From: a virus
DNA length: 32,005 bases
Reading direction: 5' to 3' (one strand)
Virus record (IMG/VR): IMGVR_UViG_3300032326_000303
Span: 1-32,005 of that record
Below are positions 28,737 through 32,005 of this stretch, one piece after another. The stretch's first letter is position 1, and each line of letters starts with the position of its first letter. The notes beneath the pieces were generated by a model. The model searched no databases. It worked only from the letters and a program-made list of their open reading frames with translations, and had not been told where the DNA came from. Made by a program: the position numbers and the translations under genes.

Positions 28737-30943
28737 TATAAGACAGTCCTAACTGTGATAAGGAGAAGTCCTCCGAAGCCATCAAACTGACCTGATGGTG
28801 GAGTTCTACGTATGAAGTTAACTTTTTCAATCAGTGCTTGTACGCGCTCACCAGTAGTAAAGTCTTGTACATTCACAATATCGCCTAGTTTTTCTACATC
28901 TTCAAGAAGTTGAATACGCTCCCACGCACGACCTTGGTATCCAGTCTTTACGTTATATCTGTCGGTCTCCACGTCATAACACCATACAGGGAACTGAATC
29001 ACCCGTTGACGTGCTGTAGCAGGTAGAGCCTTTACTTGATAACCCTTAAACACAGGGCCTTGGCTGGTACTGGTTGCACTACGTGAGAGCGTAAACTTGT
29101 ACGAAAGATACTCTTGTGGTCCCTCTGGGTTAGTTGTAGCAGCCTCTGGGGTTCCAACAGCAGAATTGTAGGTAATAACTGTATATGTATTATTACTTGC
29201 ATCAACAGCATAGATGTCCATGGCACCATATGTGAAGTCACCACGAGCACGAATAAACTTAAAGTTCTTTGGCTCTAGTGTTCCATAACGGATAGCACCA
29301 GTTGTAATGTAGCCAGTTGAGCGAAGAGTACTTGCCTCTTCAAGATAGATAGCACCATTAGTAACTTCATAAGCAGTAGAAAAAGCAAGACGATTAGTAG
29401 TGCCAATAAATGCAACACCTGTTGTGTAATGTTCTGCAGATTGAGTTACTTGTAAGTCATTTGCCCATGCAAAACGTAGTGGCTCATTTTCAATGTTTTG
29501 ACCTAAGTCAATACGAATTAAACCAGCATCTAAAGCGCCAATACCAGATGCACACCATACAAATCGGTCACGAGCAGCAAAGTCATAGACTGGCTGAGCA
29601 GTTTCCACAACAAGTGGACCATAGGCAAGAGAGCCATCTTGGTCATTAATTGTAGCCACACGTATGCCCTTTGATGTACCAATCATCATGTAACCTAGGT
29701 AGTAATATAGTTTTTCGACTATTTCACCAGTAGGAAACTCTGCAGCAACTACAGCCTGTGTAAGAGTAGGCATAATACCAGCAGTAGTAAGTGTATACTT
29801 CTGGATTGTTGAGTAGATACCTGAATGTCCAGCAGTATAGATAGCAGGACCAGAAGCAGCCACAGATGTATAGTGATAGTTAGTATTAGGATTAGTATAT
29901 ACAGCACTTGGTAGTGATGTAGCATTAGGTGCTACTTCGTATACAACATTATTTACACATAAGATTATACGGTCTTTGATAAACTCCATGGCTGCATATG
30001 CAATAGTAGTGCTATTTGAAGTAAACATAGGAGATGGAATAGTTGTTGTGTTATCAGTTAACAACTTCTTGTACATATGAAGTCTTGGGGTGCCAGCAAT
30101 ATCAGCGTTAGTTACCCAATATGCATACACACCATCATCGCACACAGCATAGACAGCCTCTGCAGTTCCAGTATTATAGTCAACAAAATGAATAACAGAA
30201 GCAACACCAGTACCAACTGGAGATACAGCAGTGGATGTAACATTGCTAGCAGTCTTGGCATAGGTAAAAGTAGTAGTAGTAGGTACTCCTGTGATGGTAT
30301 ACTCACCATTAAAAGTTGCATCTACACCAGTAATTGTAATTTGCATACCAGTAGATAGATTATGTGCTGCAGTGGTAGTCAGCGTAGCAACATTAGAAGT
30401 CAATGCCTTGTTACTAATAGATACTGTGATAGCAGGAAAAATTTTATCTATATCATATTCATCATGCAAAAGAACACCATTGGTGCCATTCCACTGAATA
30501 GAACGCACATGCTGATTAGTATGCTGGTGGTCAGAACCTGTGACTGGACCAGTAGTAACATGTTGTTGAGCAACATCTTTAAGAAGTGTCACTTGTCCTT
30601 TAGTCCAAACATCTACACCTTGTGAGTCAGAAAAACGATACTTGCTAGCCTCGCCTGCTGATGGGTCATAGAAGTTAATGCCATCGCCAACATGGAAAGA
30701 TGACTGTGAACGAATCCACCAACCAGTCAGTGACTGTTCTCCTGGCTCAGAACCATTGTCAAACTGGTCTTTACGGTACGGAGCAGTCTCACGTTGATAA
30801 GGTTGTGGGTCTGTAGGCGCTAAAAAAAATGGGAGACCGCCGACAGCAACGTCATAGTCCTCAGCATTATTGGTCCAGAAACCAGAGGTTCCAGGGTTAC
30901 CAACGTTTAACGGGATACTTTCCGTAATATCTGGCGTTGCCAT
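28736..30943 (-). CDS. Large tail-type structural protein, 735 aa
   Basis: ATG 30943 follows AAGGAG by four bases. The protein is beta-rich, with many Thr, Tyr, Gly and Asn and no long helices, as in tail, hub or receptor-binding proteins. Around residues 180-255 is a compact Ig-like stretch, ALTSNVATLTTTAAHNLSTG and on, followed by several repeats with Tyr/Gly strands that look like a beta-propeller. The C-terminal 120 residues (RQRVIQFPVWCYDVE, then LIEKVNFIRRTPPSG) are typical of minor tail protein ends. It lies between putative fibre genes and the lysis genes. Call by composition and place. Confidence 0.75.
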   Translation of the reverse strand: MATPDITESIPLNVGNPGTSGFWTNNAEDYDVAVGGLPFFLAPTDPQPYQRETAPYRKDQFDNGSEPGEQSLTGWWIRSQSSFHVGDGINFYDPSAGEASKYRFSDSQGVDVWTKGQVTLLKDVAQQHVTTGPVTGSDHQHTNQHVRSIQWNGTNGVLLHDEYDIDKIFPAITVSISNKALTSNVATLTTTAAHNLSTGMQITITGVDATFNGEYTITGVPTTTTFTYAKTASNVTSTAVSPVGTGVASVIHFVDYNTGTAEAVYAVCDDGVYAYWVTNADIAGTPRLHMYKKLLTDNTTTIPSPMFTSNSTTIAYAAMEFIKDRIILCVNNVVYEVAPNATSLPSAVYTNPNTNYHYTSVAASGPAIYTAGHSGIYSTIQKYTLTTAGIMPTLTQAVVAAEFPTGEIVEKLYYYLGYMMIGTSKGIRVATINDQDGSLAYGPLVVETAQPVYDFAARDRFVWCASGIGALDAGLIRIDLGQNIENEPLRFAWANDLQVTQSAEHYTTGVAFIGTTNRLAFSTAYEVTNGAIYLEEASTLRSTGYITTGAIRYGTLEPKNFKFIRARGDFTYGAMDIYAVDASNNTYTVITYNSAVGTPEAATTNPEGPQEYLSYKFTLSRSATSTSQGPVFKGYQVKALPATARQRVIQFPVWCYDVETDRYNVKTGYQGRAWERIQLLEDVEKLGDIVNVQDFTTGERVQALIEKVNFIRRTPPSGQFDGFGGLLLITVRTVL

Positions 30944-31003
30944 TGTGCTCCTTAAGTTATAAAATTAATTGACCAGTTTATCCACGTGGTCAGGTGCTTA
31001 TAT
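30944..31003 (-). other. Short intergenic stretch with inverted repeat
   Basis: TGACCA (30970-30975) and TGGTCA (30987-30992) form a six-pair stem followed leftward by AT-rich ATTAATTTTATAA and then the AAGGAG of the next gene. This may be a weak terminator or a leader hairpin; the T-run is poor. Confidence 0.4.
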
Positions 31004-31303
31004 TTAGAGAGTCTTTAGTAACTTGGTTAAAGCATCAAGTTGCTGTCTCATTGCAAAGTACTGATTAGTAACTTTGAGATTCAATGCTGCAATATCTTTT
31101 ACAGTCTTAGCATTTATTTTCTCTGCTTGTAGAGACTTAGCCAAAGCAAGTTCTGACTTAGCCTTAGCAAGTTTGGCATTGAGAGAGGCAAGTTTAATAT
31201 CTGCCTGAATCTTTGCCATCTTCTGCTCTGTTGTGTCAGCGTTGGCTGATACTGGAGTTAAGAAAGTTAATGCTAGAACTAAACCGATAATTACTTTTCG
31301 CAT
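31004..31303 (-). CDS. Secreted coiled-coil protein, 99 aa
   Basis: The N-terminus MRKVIIGLVLALTFLTPVSA is a classical signal peptide with likely cleavage after ANA (about residue 22). The mature part is an almost unbroken helix rich in Ala, Lys and Leu (SLNAKLAKAKSELALAKSLQ), with heptad-like spacing, ending LDALTKLLKTL. ATG 31303 lies one base after the previous stop. An exported helical protein in a tail/fibre operon is unusual; it may act in the envelope during lysis or entry exclusion. No family recognised. Confidence 0.72.
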   Translation of the reverse strand: MRKVIIGLVLALTFLTPVSANADTTEQKMAKIQADIKLASLNAKLAKAKSELALAKSLQAEKINAKTVKDIAALNLKVTNQYFAMRQQLDALTKLLKTL

Positions 31304-31304
31304 T

Positions 31305-31526
31305 TTATTCTGCTAACAGGTTTACAACTTCTTGGCTTAGACCAAGTGCTGCAAGTGCTTGTCGCTTTGCTTCTGCTTTGGCTTCTGCCTGAGCATCTGC
31401 TTCTGCTTTTGCTGTTTCTGCTGCTGCAACATCAATTAAGTGTTGCTCATATTCAGTATCATTCATTTCACGAATAATAAGTTCTTGTGTTTCTACATCA
31501 AGAATTGATGTTAAAGGTCGTGACAT
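31305..31526 (-). CDS. Small helical protein after a tail-fibre-like gene, 73 aa
   Basis: ATG 31526 overlaps the previous stop as TAATG. The protein has a short N-terminal strand part, then the charged EMNDTEYEQHLIDVAAAETA. A helix made almost only of Ala, Glu, Lys and Gln follows (about 36-57), ending ALGLSQEVVNLLAE. Small proteins with this E-M-x-x-x-E-Y helix and a final LGL-x-x-E-E motif often follow fibre genes and may help assembly. That is an analogy, not a proven family match. Confidence 0.68.
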   Translation of the reverse strand: MSRPLTSILDVETQELIIREMNDTEYEQHLIDVAAAETAKAEADAQAEAKAEAKRQALAALGLSQEVVNLLAE

Positions 31527-32005
31527 TAATTTGCTCCTAACATATAAAACCCTTTACCAGTGCCTTGTGTCATATTGCCACTAGCATTAAAGGTAAGTGA
31601 ACTTATTGCTGATGTACTACCATAAAGAAGGTGTAAGTTTCGAACTATGTTATTACCAGCAATAGTCCATAAAGTTGTTCCCATTTTGAATGTTCCACCA
31701 TTTGATTGTGAAAATTCAAAAACTCCAGACGCATTACTTCCATTAGCCAGACCAAACTTATCTGAAACTGGGTCTACGGAAGGACCTATGCTGCCACTAG
31801 AATTCCAACCAGTACTGCTATAAATAGTACTTGTGTCACCGTTTAATCTAAAATTCCAACTTAAATTGCCTCCTACATCAACAACAAAAAGTTTAAGGTA
31901 TTTATATGAAGATAAACCGCTAAAAGTTACACTGCTAACACCATTACCCTGTTGATAACCTAAATTCGTCCAAGTTCCACCATAAGGTGAACCAGCATTA
32001 GCCTG
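31526..32005 (-). CDS. Partial tail fibre or receptor-binding-type protein, C-terminal 159 aa
   Basis: An open frame enters from the right edge and ends at TAA 31528-31526. The visible part is beta-rich and full of Ser, Gly, Asn and Thr (SGLSSYKYLKLFVVDVGGNL, then STGWNSSGSIGPS). It closes with NMTQGTGKGFYMLGAN. Such Ser/Gly/Asn-rich strand repeats are typical of the C-terminal domains of fibres or of virion proteins that bind the cell surface. The start and N-terminal attachment domain lie outside the window. Confidence 0.7.
   Translation of the reverse strand, partial: QANAGSPYGGTWTNLGYQQGNGVSSVTFSGLSSYKYLKLFVVDVGGNLSWNFRLNGDTSTIYSSTGWNSSGSIGPSVDPVSDKFGLANGSNASGVFEFSQSNGGTFKMGTTLWTIAGNNIVRNLHLLYGSTSAISSLTFNASGNMTQGTGKGFYMLGAN

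Overview
The window looks like part of a double-stranded DNA tailed phage (or prophage-derived) genome that infects an actinobacterium. The phage call rests on a terminase large subunit, a portal-like protein, tail proteins, a CHAP endolysin with small membrane proteins beside it, and a compact replication block. The actinobacterial call rests mainly on a WhiB-family protein with its four-cysteine pattern and GIWGG motif. Modest G+C over most of the window would fit a low-G+C freshwater or marine actinobacterium, but that is inference. No major capsid protein, integrase or tRNA was recognised, and both ends cut through genes.

Layout. (1) 1-12035, leftward: packaging and virion genes in the order terminase large subunit, portal, two small proteins, a 1938-residue giant protein, a 458-residue protein, and a protein cut by the window edge. 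Most junctions are 1-4 nt overlaps or near-contacts, so this is one transcription unit. (2) 12036-12747: a gene-free, hairpin-dense region, then a G-rich repeat tract and a good sigma-70-type promoter. (3) 12748-17812, rightward: mostly small genes around a zinc-ribbon/amidoligase protein, a class II glutamine amidotransferase and a WhiB-like regulator, ending in a strong terminator. (4) 17885-25111, leftward: a sigma-like factor, a metallophosphoesterase, two HNH proteins, an Nmad1-like protein, a primase split into zinc-finger and TOPRIM genes, a PD-(D/E)XK resolvase, a secreted lytic-transglycosylase-like protein, a RecA/DnaB-type helicase, a Cas4-like nuclease and several tiny zinc-ribbon proteins. 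(5) 25315-25491, rightward: one small FmdB-like zinc-ribbon gene. (6) 25737-32005, leftward: lysis and tail region with holin-like proteins, CHAP endolysin, a secreted proline-rich protein, a large tail-type protein and a partial beta-rich protein, ending at a terminator.

The most striking signal is a 15-bp palindrome, GGTCGG-NNN-CCGACC, present eight times and only in the rightward block (12.6-17.75 kb). Seven copies sit at gene boundaries, four of them 13-20 nt before a start codon. Two copies lie inside coding sequence and are read in different frames. This looks like a phage-specific regulatory or RNA-processing system acting on the amidoligase/amidotransferase/WhiB operon. It resembles the stoperators of cluster A mycobacteriophages or the start-associated sequences of cluster K in logic, but not in sequence.

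All calls come from reading the sequence. No database search, folding program or alignment was run.
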